A stretch of DNA of 64,000 nucleotides from Epiperipatus broadwayi (lineage: Eukaryota > Onychophora > Udeonychophora > Euonychophora > Peripatidae). Under the pieces are notes generated by a model. The model did no database searches, had not been told where the DNA came from, and worked only from the letters and a program-made list of their open reading frames with translations. Position 1 is the stretch's first letter; every line of letters begins with the position of its first letter. Location of the stretch: positions 1 through 64,000 of the forward strand of contig JAQFVV010013286.1 in the NCBI GenBank assembly GCA_028023455.1, read 5' to 3'. Below are positions 1 through 12,190 of this stretch, in pieces. The position numbers and the translations under genes were made by a program.

Positions 1-360
1 AGTGATTAGTTGTATAGCAGGATATTTGGCTCCATTGAATCATAGCCACAAACCTATTTGCCAACATCAATTAGTGTTCAAATAGTCTAGAGAATGTTAC
101 TTTATAAATAAAATGCCTGCGTGCATTTGCCAACAACAATTGTCAATAAATATATTTTAATTCATCATATATCAGTTTCTGTCTCATTATTAAATCAATC
201 CAATTCACTAATTGCCCATAAGTATTCATTAGTAAAGCCCCTATTATTTAAATATGTTAGATTTTATCCGTGGAATGTCTAGTATTTAAGTTGTTTATAT
301 ATATGTTTAAGTCCATGGGTCTTTTGTTTCTCCGATTTGCTAGTGGGCCGGATGAAGAAT
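1..360. other. AT-rich sequence, no gene seen
   Basis: No open frame, RNA gene or repeat match was recognised. The sequence is low-complexity A+T-rich DNA leading into the tRNA-like repeat that follows. Confidence 0.5.
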
Positions 361-535
361 TAAATCTCGTGTGCTACCATTGTTATGTTATCCATTGGGT
401 GTTAGATCTGGTGCTTGGAGAGTGGGTTCGAATCCAGGCTGGTCCCTGACCTAAATCTCGGGCTTGACTGGGTTTGAAGTACATTTTGTGAGTTCCAGCT
501 CGTGTTAGATGGATAAGCATGTTTTGACTGGCACA
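361..535 (+). repeat. tRNA-derived SINE-like fragment
   Basis: The segment is GC-richer than its surroundings. It carries a strong RNA polymerase III B-box (GGTTCGAATCC, about 425-435) preceded about 35 bp upstream by a weak A-box-like TATCCATTGGG. That spacing is typical of a tRNA-derived SINE head. A body of about 100 bp follows, and then the sequence joins abruptly to the 1.1-kb LTR-like repeat at 536, so the 3' end of the SINE may be cut off. No second copy was found in this window, so the SINE assignment rests on the promoter boxes alone. Confidence 0.45.
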
Positions 536-1651
536 GTAGCGAATCTCCGATTACATCTACTAACTACATCAATATATCCAATCCATTGACCCAATCTAAC
601 AACGACATAAATAACCTAAGATTACCCTCCCCTAATATAACTTTACGAATCTATACAGCCATTCACGCCCGACTTAAGTTTAACATTTTTATAATTAATT
701 TAACGGAAAACAAAAATCATAATAAAACTTAAAAGAACAAAAAATAAATAAATGGAAATGATTTTACAAAATAAATACATTAAATAAAATTATAACTAAT
801 TAATAAATAGTATCGGTCAGATAGAATAATATTGCAATTATTTAAATCTGGAAAGTTTTAATTTACTGTTCATAAATTTTAAAGTTCTTACGGTTATTTA
901 AATAGTTCATCTTCATATATTCCTTGCCGTTTGAACGTGAATTCCCACGTCGTCCGAAGATTGGTATCCTGTTGGCCGATTTATTTATCCATCCGGAGAT
1001 TTTTTTTAGTGTAGTTGGTCCTCAATGTAGAAACGATGGCTCATTTTTCTTCCTTTCTTAGCAGAACTGAAGGGATTGAAGCTGTGCGTCTTTTTCAATC
1101 CCCTCAGCACTAACACCTAGCTGTTACATCGTAATAATCATCAATAACTAGTCACTGATTAATAATTTCCAAATTTTCCTTTTATATTAATGTGAAGGAT
1201 TGAATTTACATTACGTCACCGATGCGATGGTCCTTTCGCTGCGGTCCGATTCCATAGGGATTTCTTCTTATTTGCTAACAGTTTCTATTGTTTTCTTATC
1301 TGACCGGTGTTTTTACATTTAAATGCCGAAGGCTGGTTTACATTTAACTAATTAACAATCATTTCCATTTCTGATTAATTAACCTGTTTTCCAAATCAAA
1401 AATATATTTAAAGATAAATTTAAAGATATAATTTCATCTCCAAATCTTTTTAAAATTTAGTTTTAAAATACTTTTTCTTTAATAAAGTTTTATTTTAATA
1501 ATTTTTCATTATCTGTGCGATTTAATTAATATATAAGAGTTTAAGATGATATTTAAAGAAAATTTTTAAATGCGAACTTTTTAATTTACTTTCATGTTTA
1601 ATAAATTTAAAAAAAAAAAAAACAATGTAACGAACGTCTATGCTCGTTACA
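536..1651 (-). repeat. LTR-like direct repeat, copy A
   Basis: This 1.1-kb block is repeated almost base for base at 3483-4614. Both copies begin at GTAGCGAATCTC and end in a hairpin, TGTAACGA(10 nt)TCGTTACA, here at 1626-1651. Copy A lacks a 20-bp stretch present in copy B near 1553 and has a longer A-run before the hairpin. Read on the minus strand it starts TGTAACGAGC, like the LTR-type start TGTAACGGAA at 38691, so I give it minus orientation. It contains no ORF. The pair looks like the two LTRs of a non-autonomous element, but the far end (TTCGCTAC on the minus strand) is not a canonical CA and no target duplication was found. Confidence 0.6.
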
Positions 1652-3482
1652 TATCAGTAAAGTTACTTAAAAAAAAATGATCAAAAAAAAAAAATATTTT
1701 ACTTAGGGTTAGTAATTACGGTACACGATTGACGAAGACATTTACAAAACATCCGGTTAATAATTTTACAAAAAGACTATATACAAAAAGAAAAAGAAAA
1801 TGTTGACTATCGCTTACCTAAGGACCATTTACGTTTACACCTCCTCCCCCCGAGAATTCTATTTTATTTTATACATTTTATTTTTACTCATGGCATGACA
1901 AGCAAATTATTTAAATTATTTAGGAAGGTTGCATTGAAGTAAATATATTTTGAAAGATAATGGGTTTATGCGTGTATATTTGCAGCACAATTATAAATAC
2001 CACCAACTTATTTATGACTGATTAAAATGCTTAAATAGGGTTACACTGAAGTAATTCCCAAAGGTACTCATCGTAAGGCACCACATTTCGATCATAAACT
2101 TACGGGGCTGTGCGCCTATACACGTTAAAGCGTAATATATATCAACAACAACAAAAAAAAAACATTTATTGCAACCTTTTGACTTTTTTTTTTTTTTTAA
2201 CAAAAATTAGTTTTAAAATTTTTTTATATCTTTCTGTTGGTTTTTAATATATGTGCTATTTCTTTCTGGCAGTGCTTTTATCAGATTTAAAGTATACGAC
2301 TTTATGTAAACAGATAAAAATATTTCATTTTGACAAAATTTGCTCAGGGTATTTGTGGTTTATTAAAGATCGGCCCGAGTTGGTTCGCCATTGTAATGAT
2401 CCGGAGAATGCGACTTATCGTAATCTGCACTACGGGGCGCCATCTAGGCATATGAACCTAGAAAAATTTATAAAGTAGGCAGATACGTAAGTCAAAAAAA
2501 AAAAAAATTTTTTTTTTCTTTTAAATTTTGCATCCGGTCGTTAGCCCATGTCACTAGCTCAGTGGAATAGCAGAGATTAAATAATATAAGATCTTATCTA
2601 ATTAGATTTCAACATTAAAAAATAAATAAAATAAGCCACTGCCAGTAATTAACATACAAACATTTATTTATGCACATATATATAAGATTTAAAATTATTT
2701 TAGTATTAGTTTACATTTTAACATTTAACATTATTTTTAACTTTGATTTTGATTTTAATTTACCTTTAATTACTATTATATTCTAATTTTACATTTTAAT
2801 TAAGTTCGCACAGATGGGATTATAAAAGCTTGTTATAATAAGTTGCTATAGATCGGTTACATAGATTACACGGTTAAAAACATTCCAAAGTAAACATAAG
2901 CGATCAAAATATAAAATTATTGATTACTGACAATTGCGGAGGGAAATTTATATGTAACCCAATAGTATTCACCATAAGATACTTGCATTGTCACCAATAA
3001 CTTAAAAGACATCCGAATAAATACATTTTAGATACTCACCGTAAGGTATCATTATTTATCGAATGTCTATATATTTTGATCAAATATGAAAACGCAAAAC
3101 ATAGTTAACCGATAAACAATCCATGCAAGCGTCTATAAACAACTTAAATTTAATGCATTTTTATTTAGAGTCGAGTATGAATACTACATAGATTTGCATT
3201 GAAATTAAAATATTCTATCCCTATTTAACCTTAGGCTAAAATTCGCAGTCAAACTGGCATCAATCCATCTGATACATCGATGTATTCAATGTAATACGAA
3301 ATACGGCAGCACCAAAAGAATTAAGAAAAGACATTGACTCTCAATCAGATAGGAATATTACATCTATCTAACGAGAAGAACAATAAAAAAAAAACTCCAT
3401 AGAAAGGAACTGCGTTCTCCGTCTTATAATTCCTTCCATAGGCAAATGGGTGAGTGCGGCGTATATATAAACGATTCTGCCC
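1652..3482 (-). mobile_element. Non-coding interior between the 1.1-kb repeats
   Basis: The 1.83-kb interior has only short, unrelated open frames and long A and T runs. On the minus strand a 12-bp G/A-only tract (1840-1851) is followed directly by TGTAAACG (1832-1839), the layout of a polypurine tract and an LTR start. Positions about 2385-2830 share a dispersed repeat, in opposite orientation, with 40205-40620 and partly with 18455-18600. No gag, protease, reverse transcriptase or integrase was seen. If the flanking repeats are LTRs, this is a LARD-like non-autonomous element. Confidence 0.5.
2385..2830 (-). repeat. Dispersed repeat R, copy 1
   Basis: On the minus strand this matches 40205-40620 over about 420 bp. 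Shared blocks include CACTGCCAGTAATTAAC, TCACTAGCTCA and GCGCCATCTAGGCAT. The most conserved part is an imperfect hairpin: one arm reads GGCAGATAC (2478-2486) and the opposing arm, near 2421, is degenerate here. The loop holds a B-box-like GGTTCATATGCC on the minus strand. A+T-rich tracts have inserted between conserved blocks. Confidence 0.6.
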
Positions 3483-4614
3483 GTAGCGAATCTCTGATTA
3501 CATCTACTAACTACATCAATATATCCAATCCATTGACCCAATCTAACAACGACATAAATAACCTAAGATTACCCTCCCCTAATATAACTTTACGAATCTA
3601 TACAGCCATTCACGCCCGACTTAAGTTTAACATTTTTATAATTAATTTAACGGAAAACAAAAATCATAATAAAACTTAAAAGAACAAAAAATAAATAAAT
3701 GGAAATGATTTTACAAAATAAATACATTAAATAAAATTATAACTAATTAATAAATAGTATCGGTCAGATAGAATAATATTGCAATTATTTAAATCTGGAA
3801 AGTTTTAATTTACTGTTCATAAATTTTAAAGTTCTTACGGTTATTTAAATAGTTCATCTTCATATATTCCTTGCCGTTTGAACGTGAATTCCCACGTCGT
3901 CCGAAGATTGGTATCCTGTTGGCCGATTTATTTATCCATCCGGAGATTTTTTTTAGTGTAGTTGGTCCTCAATGTAGAAACGATGGCTCATTTTTCTTCC
4001 TTTCTTAGCAGAACTGAAGGGATTGAAGCTGTGCGTCTTTTTCAATCCCCTCAGCACTAACACCTAGCTGTTACATCGTAATAATCATCAATAACTAGTC
4101 ACTGATTAATAATTTCCAAATTTTCCTTTTATATTAATGTGAAGGATTGAATTTACATTACGTCACCGATGCGATGGTCCTTTCGCTGCGGTCCGATTCC
4201 ATAGGGATTTCTTCTTATTTGCTAACAGTTTCTATTGTTTTCTTATCTGACCGGTGTTTTTACATTTAAATGCCGAAGGCTGGTTTACATTTAACTAATT
4301 AACAATCATTTCCATTTCTGATTAATTAACCTGTTTTCCAAATCAAAAATATATTTAAAGATAAATTTAAAGATATAATTTCATCTCCAAATCTTTTTAA
4401 AATTTAGTTTTAAAATACTTTTTCTTTAATAAAGTTTTATTTTAATAATTTTTCATTATCTGTGCGATTTAATTAATATATAAGAGTTTAAGATGATATT
4501 TAATTTCAATTTTTAATTCTTAAAGAAAATTTTTAAATGCGAACTTTTTAATTTACTTTCATGTTTAATAAATTAAAAAAAAAAACAATGTAACGAACGT
4601 CTATGCTCGTTACA
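3483..4614 (-). repeat. LTR-like direct repeat, copy B
   Basis: This is the second copy of the 536-1651 repeat, highly similar along its length and ending in the same hairpin at 4589-4614. Just upstream, at about 3458-3470, lies GCGGCGTATATATAAAC, a TATA-box-like motif outside the repeat. The boundary at 4614/4615 cuts directly into the gypsy pol relic, so this repeat or a rearrangement truncated that element. See the copy A entry for orientation and doubts. Confidence 0.6.
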
Positions 4615-7014
4615 GTATGTATGCCCATCTTCACATTCTGGGTGATGATAATATGGGTGTTGGTTTATCTGAGGTAAATATGCCAGCAGTGGCTGATGGT
4701 CTGTATTTATTTTAAATTTGATTCCAAATAGAAAGTGATGGAAATGTTTAACTCCAAATATTATTGCCAAAGCTTCCCTGTTGATTTGTGCATAGTTTTT
4801 TTCAGCTGTAGATAAGGTGCATGAGGCAAAAGCAACTGTGGCAATTGATTCATTGGGCAATCGTATATTTAGTACTGCCCCCACCCTGTATAGTGAAGCA
4901 TCACACGTAAGCTGGACCTCCTGGTTACGATCAAATAGCACCAATACACTATCAGAGGTCAATATCTCTTTAAGTTTTTTTAAATGTTCATTGTTCAGGT
5001 CCATGTGACATTTGTTTGTAGTAAGTGATGTAGGGGTTTGACTATGGTTACTCGGCCCAGAAAGAAATTATTATAGAAGTTCAAGAGTCCTAGAAATGCT
5101 TTTAGTTCTCTTTTGTTCCTTGAGGATTGGGCATTTCTAATTGTATCCACTTTTTTTGGTGATGGGTGGAAGCCCTTATTATCAATTTTATGTCCCAGGA
5201 AATCCACAGTGTTTACTCCAAACACACATTTTCCTTGTTTGCCCTCAATCTGCTGTATGTCAACCTTTCCAACACCATGCGTTATTTTGCACAGAAGTCA
5301 CTCTTTGACATGGCACAGATTAAGATATCATCAAAGTATGGATAAACTCCAGAGATGTCTCCCAGAAAGTTGTCTATGACAGATTGAAATATCCCAGGTG
5401 CCACCCAGATTCCATATTGTAAGAATTTCACATGAAAAGCTCCTTAATGAGTGATGATGCCTCATTGACTGGGAGTTGAAGGTAAGCCTGAAAATAGAGC
5501 TAGGTGGAAGAAATGCTAAAAGGTGATGGCCTGAAGGTATCGGGTATGGGTGGTTCTGAAGGGCTTTGTTGACAGTCACCTTGTAGTCACCGCATAATCT
5601 CACTTCTGCTGTAGGTTTGAGGATTGGTACCACTGGTGTTGTCCATATTGGGTTGTACTCTAGTTTGATGATTCCTTCCCACAGCAGTATCTCTAATGGC
5701 CAGTGGTAATGGCTGGGCTCTCAGTCTAATTGGTGGATAAGCTGAATCCACTAGCAGTGAAATGGCTAACCCCTTATAAGTTTCTATTGATGAGTCAAAT
5801 ACTTGCAGATACTTGCTAATGACATATTGGATGGATGGTTCAGTGATACTATGAATTCCTGATAGTGTCAACCATTCACACCCCAATACACTTGTGCATG
5901 GTCTTTCTGCTACCAGCAATTGTAAGTGGTATGTGTCCTTCCCATATTATATAGGTACTATGCATTGTTCTTTAACTACTATTGTATGATGTTGAAAGTC
6001 TCTTAGTGTGATATCGACTGGTTGTAACTTAGGTATCAGTTCCTTACATATGTCTGTGGATGTATCATATGACATTATAGAATATTGTGACCTGAGTCGA
6101 CCTCCATTTTGCATTCTCTGTCATATATGTATATATGTGCAATAGCTTTATGTGTTGAGCCATTCTGGCACACTTTGTGTATGTGATCTATGACTTTGTC
6201 TTCCAATTCAGTCACTGCCATGCACTGATTAGGCATCCTTAGAGTATTTTGTTGCTTTGCTCAGCAAACACACTGTAGGTGTCCCATTCTTTGACAGAAA
6301 TGGCATTTGGTTCTTTTAAAAGAACATTCTGCTTGGTTATGCTGACCACCACATCTATCACAAGGAGTGGTTCCTGACCAAGGGGTTTTATTGTTTCTTT
6401 TGTACACCAGTGTTTGAGGGGGTGGTAGTGACTCCAGAGGGGTATTACAGTGAACTGTTGGTCTGTTTCATTGAATAAGGTCTACAGTTGGTGTGGATGA
6501 GCTCATGGAACAGATTTCACACACCTGTATTGATGCTGCCTTTGCAGCCAAGCTATGCTGAACAGCCATTTCTAAGGCTAAGCTTTCTTCCGTAGTAGTT
6601 AACATTGTATTGCCTCACTGTGAAGTCCACAGACAAATTGTTCCTGAAGATGCTCTGCAAGTAAAGGTCCAAATTCACCACCCTCTGTCAGATGTTAGAG
6701 GGCTGTCAAGAATGTGCTTACGCTCTCTCCCTCTCATTGCCAACAGTGATAAAATTGAAAACACTGGTATATGATGGATGGCTATGGGTTAAAATACTGT
6801 TTTAGGATTTTAATAATATCTGGTATGACTTTTCCTGAGGCAATGCCAGAGATATAAGGGAGCGCAGGATACTTAATGTTTTTAGATTACATACAGCAAG
6901 GAGAGTTGCATGCCTCCTGTCATCTGAATTTATGTTATTAGCTTTGCAAAAAAATCCACTTGTGAGGTGTTGTGAGTCGATATCAAATGATGCTAGAGAG
7001 CCTATAGTAGCCAT
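4615..7014 (-). pseudogene. Ty3/gypsy (Mag-like) gag-pol relic
   Basis: A minus-strand LTR-retrotransposon polyprotein, broken by several frameshifts and stops. The gag start is Met at 7012-7014 (MATIGSLASFDID), followed by a capsid-like segment. Two CCHC zinc knuckles follow: CDRCGGQHNQAEC (6324-6362) and CHFCQRMGHLQCVC (6264-6304). A protease-linker region leads into reverse transcriptase, with the block VRLCGDYK near 5590 and the catalytic motif YFDD at 5327-5338. The thumb region reads FLGHKIDNKGFHPSP and the RT/RNase H region reads TCDAS, with FGVKHFHHFLFG after it. The copy stops at 4615 inside the RNase H region, so integrase and the 3' LTR are missing. Knuckle arrangement and RT wording resemble the Mag lineage. 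The relic cannot encode a working enzyme. Confidence 0.9.
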
Positions 7015-8041
7015 TATGTGGTATAATAAGTTGAAAATTCCAAAATTTATCTGAAAGTTGGCATGCGTTTTCTGATCTTTTTTTAAGTGAGAAAGAAATG
7101 AGGGAAAGACCCATTGCATGACAGTTTATGACATAACAATAATAACTGCACATTTATGTATGCTAGTTGCCTTATGTCTTATATATTTTTTATACAGCAT
7201 TGATCTTGCTTGCACATTTATTTAAATATCCCATGTTCATCGCTAATTTTGTGTTATGTCTACATCCATTTAATTACAAATACTACTAGGTTGTTTTACA
7301 CTTTAACATTTTATTTGTACAATACTTAATTATATTTTAATATGTGGCTGTATGTACCTTTGTTACAATGGTTTAAATAGGTAAGTCCATCAAAAGCATT
7401 GATGCCATACTGAAAGTCCAAGACTGAAAAATGTTCATCCTACAGCTAGCCTTTGTGATGTCTCGTAAACCAATACATAACATTTTTTAGTACTTTTGAA
7501 TATTAAAAATTATGTATATGTCAGGGGGCCATAAGAATTTTAAAAAGACTTTGGTGGGGCACAGCACAAAAAAATTTGGGAAACACTGGTCTACACAGTC
7601 ATTCGACAATTCAATAATAACAGAATGGCAGCCAAGTGGCAGTCACATCAACTATTGTCCTGAACAACTTCAATTTAGTTTACAGATGTTAGATGCTACA
7701 TTTCTTTCATTCATTTGATGATGTAAATTTATATATATATTAATGATTATTATTAAGCAATTATTAGACTAAAGATGATTTTATTTTTAATTCAGATATA
7801 AACTTTAAACTTAATTAAATATTAAAATATCCATTCCTTTCAAATACAGCTGCTTAATATTATTTTATGTTCACCCCCTTCCTTTTATTCAATATTATAA
7901 TATTAATTAGCTAATTATAAATAAAAATAATTTGGAAGTCAAACTTCATAATTATAGAAAATGTTTTTTTTTTATTTGCACACTTCAAACATAAAAATAA
8001 GGGCATCGAGAAAGTTTTCATTAGGGCTAAACAATTTAACA
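7015..8041. other. No gene seen; possible gypsy leader
   Basis: Upstream of the gypsy gag start there is no second gypsy repeat that I can match, so the 5' LTR is absent or unrecognisable. The rest is AT-rich with scattered short frames. At 7550-7590 a G-rich run leads to TTTGGGAAACACTGG, which resembles one end of a hAT-type element, but no partner end was found. Confidence 0.4.
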
Positions 8042-8049
8042 ATTTAGAC

Positions 8050-10846
8050 CGGCGCTTCTTAAAACTTTTTTCATTCATGCCCACTTTTTATCATGGGGAT
8101 TTTTTCACAACCCCAGATATTAAATATAAAATACATATAAGTAGTTTTAGGATTTGTTTTAAGTATACAAAAATTAATGAAAGAAAATCATGTTTTAATG
8201 AGACTGATATGCTTGTTTTTTACTGCATAATAAATTAAATCTTGGTGAAATATTTGATACTGCTGGACTTAATCTTTAATGTTTTTCAGCATTGAATGAT
8301 ATTTGGATTTAATGTACATTAAAGCTGAAAAAGTCATTTCACATAAGTATATGGTGCTGAATGGCAGAAGAACATTTAATACCATTTCAGAAATTGTGGA
8401 AAATTCAGTCCTAGCTCCATCCAGATTTCAGTCAAGGAATTTTGTGGAAAGTCAAGTTTCAAATGAGTCACTCGATAACTCAGCAAATTCCTCTTGGACT
8501 TTATATGGCAGGTCATTAATCTCATTAATGTCAATCAAAAATGGTGTTTGAATCCAAGATAACTTTTTGAAATCTAAATTCGATATAACGTATTTGCAAA
8601 ACTACAGTTTTTAAGTGATCTATAATAATTTTTGCAATTAAAGTTTTACAATTATTTTTTTCAATTATAAAATTGTCGATAGTTTAAAATATTTCCAATG
8701 AATTATTTTCCCCCTTATTCTTCCAAATGTCGAACTTTTTAATTAAACCTTCAATTTTATTATTCGAAGTAAAAATATTGCAACTTTTTTTCTTGAATAG
8801 ACAAGTTAAGATCATTTAGCTTCTCAAAAATATCAGACAAATAGCATAGCTTTGATATCCACAAGTCATTTTGAAAAAGAGCAGCAAGATCAGATTTTTG
8901 TTCCATTAAAAATGCAATAATTTCTTCTTTTAATAACAATAATCTTCTTAAACTTCACCCTTTTGATATCCGTCTTACTTCTGTGTGTAATAATAAATTT
9001 TTGTATTCAGAAACCATGTCTTTACAAAAATTTGAAAATAAACAGCAGTTAGGCATGGCTTTTAATAAATATAATTTTGATAGCATCCTAAAGCACATCG
9101 TTCAATTCTATTGCTAATTTTTTCGCTGCAAGGGCTTCTCGATGGATCAGGCAGTGTGTAAAAGTTACACGAGTATTGCCAGAAGCTTTAAAAAATGATT
9201 TAAAAATAATATTTTCACCAGTTATTGCTTTTGTGCCATTTGTGCATACTCCAAAGCAATTTTTCCGTTCTAAACCTTCAGTTTTAAAAAATATGTCTAA
9301 TTTATTATATATGTCTTCCTCTCTTGTATGTTCTTTCAATGAACAACAAATTCTTCCTCAATGTTTTCTTTATAAATGTATATATTAATAATTGAGTTAT
9401 TTTTGGCATATCAGTTGTTTCCTCCAACTGAATTGTTAATATTGAGCTTTCTTTAAGTTTAGTAATAAGTTGTTCAAATTGGTCATTGCTAATTTCAAAA
9501 ATTCTATTAGTGACGGTGTCATTTAAACAAAAGAATTTTCCAAATTTCATCACCATATTTATTTCCTTGAAGTACTTTTACTATTTTAATAGCAGCAGGT
9601 AATATAAGATCTTCTCCAATGGTGTATGACTTTTTATTTGTAGCAATCAGATATGAAACTTCATATGATGTGGGTAAATATTTTTTATTAACAGTTATAA
9701 ATTTCTCAAAATAGTGTTTTTCTTTATTTGAAGTTTTTAACAGTCATTCGAAATATTCTTTTGGTTTATTGACATATGAAGGATGCTTGGATTCAAAATG
9801 CCTTTTTAATTTTGATGGTTTCATACTCTCTATAGACAAAACATTATTGGAAATTAAACAAAGAGGTTGTTCATTACCATCACAGCTGTTGTAAGTCAAA
9901 CTAAATTGGAAAAATGTCTCATTATATTTTCTTTTTCACATCTTAGATGCCTCTTTCTGATTACGAGATTCTGCTCGAAGAGACTTTGTAGCATTGCCAT
10001 CTGCAGCATTACCTTTGGTACTCAAGTTCAACCATTTATCCATAGGTAAAAAGTATTTTATCCTAAAATATAAATAAAATAACAATACTTATTAGTTAGC
10101 AGAGATACCAAGTAGCAGCCATGTTTTTTGTTTAATTATACAAAGCATTTTTACTCTCATGTGTTCTATTTTTTTATATTCCCTTATGTTTTATTTTTTA
10201 ATATTTAAAAAATATCAATAAATCAATTATAAATTACATGGTAAGTTTAAAAAATAGGAATATGTTTTTACTTGTTAATAAATAAATGACAATATGTTTC
10301 AAATAAAAAATAAATTTTTATAAGTAATAGGATGATAAATTTTGAATAAAAAAGTGAGAAAAAAGTATACAAACATTTATATTTTTAAAAAAATAACATC
10401 TTTCATAATATTTATTCAAATAAATACTAATCTTAGTCGAGTAAAACAGTAAAATACAATATTGTATAGTTGTTGCAATGTGGACACTTGTTGAAATGAA
10501 ACCGAAACAAATAACTTGACCGGAAATGCATTACATAATCACAGTGGCGCCAACCTTATTCTCGTCACTGCAGCATATGTTTTGATTCTGAAATAACCTA
10601 TATGCTGAAATTGCAATGCGACACCACTATTATGATGCATTTAGTGTTATTTTTCAATATGTAAATATAATTTACAGCTTAATTTGGCCATCATTACAAT
10701 TTTATAATTGCGCTGTACAGAAAGCGTAATTAATTAAAGATATTGAAAGGAGTACGACTAATATTTCTTTAAATTCAGATATCTGAATTAAATTTTTGTG
10801 ACCCCAACTTTTCGCTTTACCCAAATACACAGTTTAAGAAATGCTG
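8050..10846 (-). mobile_element. hAT DNA transposon with TIRs and 8-bp TSD
   Basis: The left end CGGCGCTTCTTAAAAC (8050) and the right end GTTTAAGAAATGCTG (up to 10846) are imperfect terminal inverted repeats of the hAT CAGNGNTTCTTAAAC type. They are flanked by ATTTAGAC (8042-8049) and GTTTAGAC (10847-10854), an 8-bp target duplication with one mismatch, as expected for hAT. The 2.8-kb interior carries one minus-strand transposase pseudogene. The agreement of TIR, duplication length and coding content makes the boundaries convincing. Confidence 0.85.
8250..10049 (-). pseudogene. SCAND3/ZBED-type hAT transposase pseudogene
   Basis: Read right to left. Met at 10049 opens MDKWLNLS and a charged linker. 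A BED-type zinc finger follows (YNSCDGNEQPLCLISNNVL, then KLKRHFESKHP), in which a metal-binding Cys in LCLIC reads Ser. A central block around 9240 reads GVCTNGTKAITG, where related transposases have CTDGA. This Asp-to-Asn change falls where hAT enzymes usually keep an acidic residue. The C-terminal dimerisation block near 8290-8420 reads ISEMVLNVLLPFSTIYLCEMTFSAL. Stops and frameshifts occur throughout, for example just after the N-terminal linker and before KTSNKEKH, so the gene is dead. Confidence 0.85.
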
Positions 10847-10854
10847 GTTTAGAC

Positions 10855-12160
10855 TAATAAATGAAAAGCTCCTTGTTTATCCAGAAAGACAATTCGGAAA
10901 ATGTTTGTCCCCCCCCCCCCCAGTGTATTTATTAAAATGTTTAAAATGTGTAAAATAAAATAAAATATTTAAAGTATACCTAAATGATATATATTTTAAA
11001 TGAAGAGTTTCTAGGAATAAAAGATGTGAATATATATTTCGGATTCATCTATGCATATAATTATGTTAATATTAAAATTATGCTGACATGTCCATTGGAT
11101 TATACTATCTATTGGATAAAACGATCTACTAGCCAGATAGTAGAGTTTATCAGAAAACTGATTTTCTAATTTTCAGGCATCTCAGCACTTCTAAATGTTT
11201 TCTATTATCTGGATAATGGATGGTGTGATCCAATCAAAGGAATGATTTATTGATAAATATTATCAACAAGTAAATACGCTAAAAAATAAATATAAAATGT
11301 ATACTCTCGCTCACAGACAGTCCATATGTACAATATTAGTAAATGTACTGAGAATAAATATAATAATTCAAAAGTGCTCTACAATCCAAATTTAAACTTT
11401 AATAACGTATTAACTGCTAATTAATATAAAACGAACAGACTGATCTTTTATATATGTTTTAGCTAGAATCGAGCCTTTTCAGTTAAGTTAGTAAGATCTG
11501 AACTTCTGTTCACCATCTCAGAATAGTGACCAGAACTTTATATATATATTTCGTTTTTCAAATATGAACACGTTGACCTATGATTGCAATTTAAGATTGT
11601 TTTTTTTTAACTGATCATATAGGTAACATTAGTACTTTCTTTGAGAATAAATATAGTAAATGATAAGCATATTTTAACCCCCTGGAAAGCAAATTTAAAG
11701 TTAAATATCAAGGCTAGATTGTAATTGAAAACTATGCAGCATGAGAGATTATTCTCTTTTTTCTGTTAGATAGTGATTAATGATATTAAAGTTCACTTTC
11801 CATTTATACATGTGTGTAATGACATTCCCTTGATATACATATTAGACATGCTGTGAAATACCACAACCATATTGGGTTAGGACTAGGTTTATTGTTAGGT
11901 GTAGTGTTAGAGTTTGGGTTGAAGTCAAGTTTCACCACAACAGGTTTAATACTAAAGTACCACATATATATCAAAATATTAAATCATCCCATATGGTTAA
12001 GAAATTCACAACCATCCTCTATGAAATAAATATATAAATATATTAGATCCATATAATTGTATATTTGTTTCACAAAAGGTAGTTCTCAATTGCTTAAGCA
12101 TGTGGAGTGATTTGGTATTTGGTTATTTATTTCAGTTAGTGTCATGCAATGGGGTTATTT
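10855..12160. other. AT-rich sequence, no gene seen
   Basis: There is a 13-base run of C at 10909-10921. Short frames here, including one of 61 codons at 10984-11169, show no family motif. A TA-dinucleotide run begins at about 12160. Confidence 0.5.
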
Positions 12161-12190
12161 ATATATATATATATATATATATTGTAACGG
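12160..12190 (+). repeat. TA microsatellite joined to TGTAACGG
   Basis: About 11 TA units end directly in TGTAACGG (12183-12190). The same junction, a TA run followed by TGTAAC or TGTAAT, occurs at 21265, 38691 and 40629. TGTAAC is the start of the LTR-like repeats seen elsewhere in the window, so this is a candidate insertion edge. The matching far end was not identified with confidence. Confidence 0.5.

Noticed and set aside
7550-7595. hAT-like terminal sequence TTTGGGAAACACTGG
   Set aside because: No matching inverted end or 8-bp duplication was found nearby, so it cannot be defined as an element.
8303-8551. Plus-strand 82-codon frame
   Set aside because: The opposite strand encodes the recognised C-terminal block of the hAT transposase, so this frame is its antisense shadow.
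10909-10921. C13 run as a possible element end
   Set aside because: A homopolymer next to the hAT element but outside its TSD, with no inverted partner.
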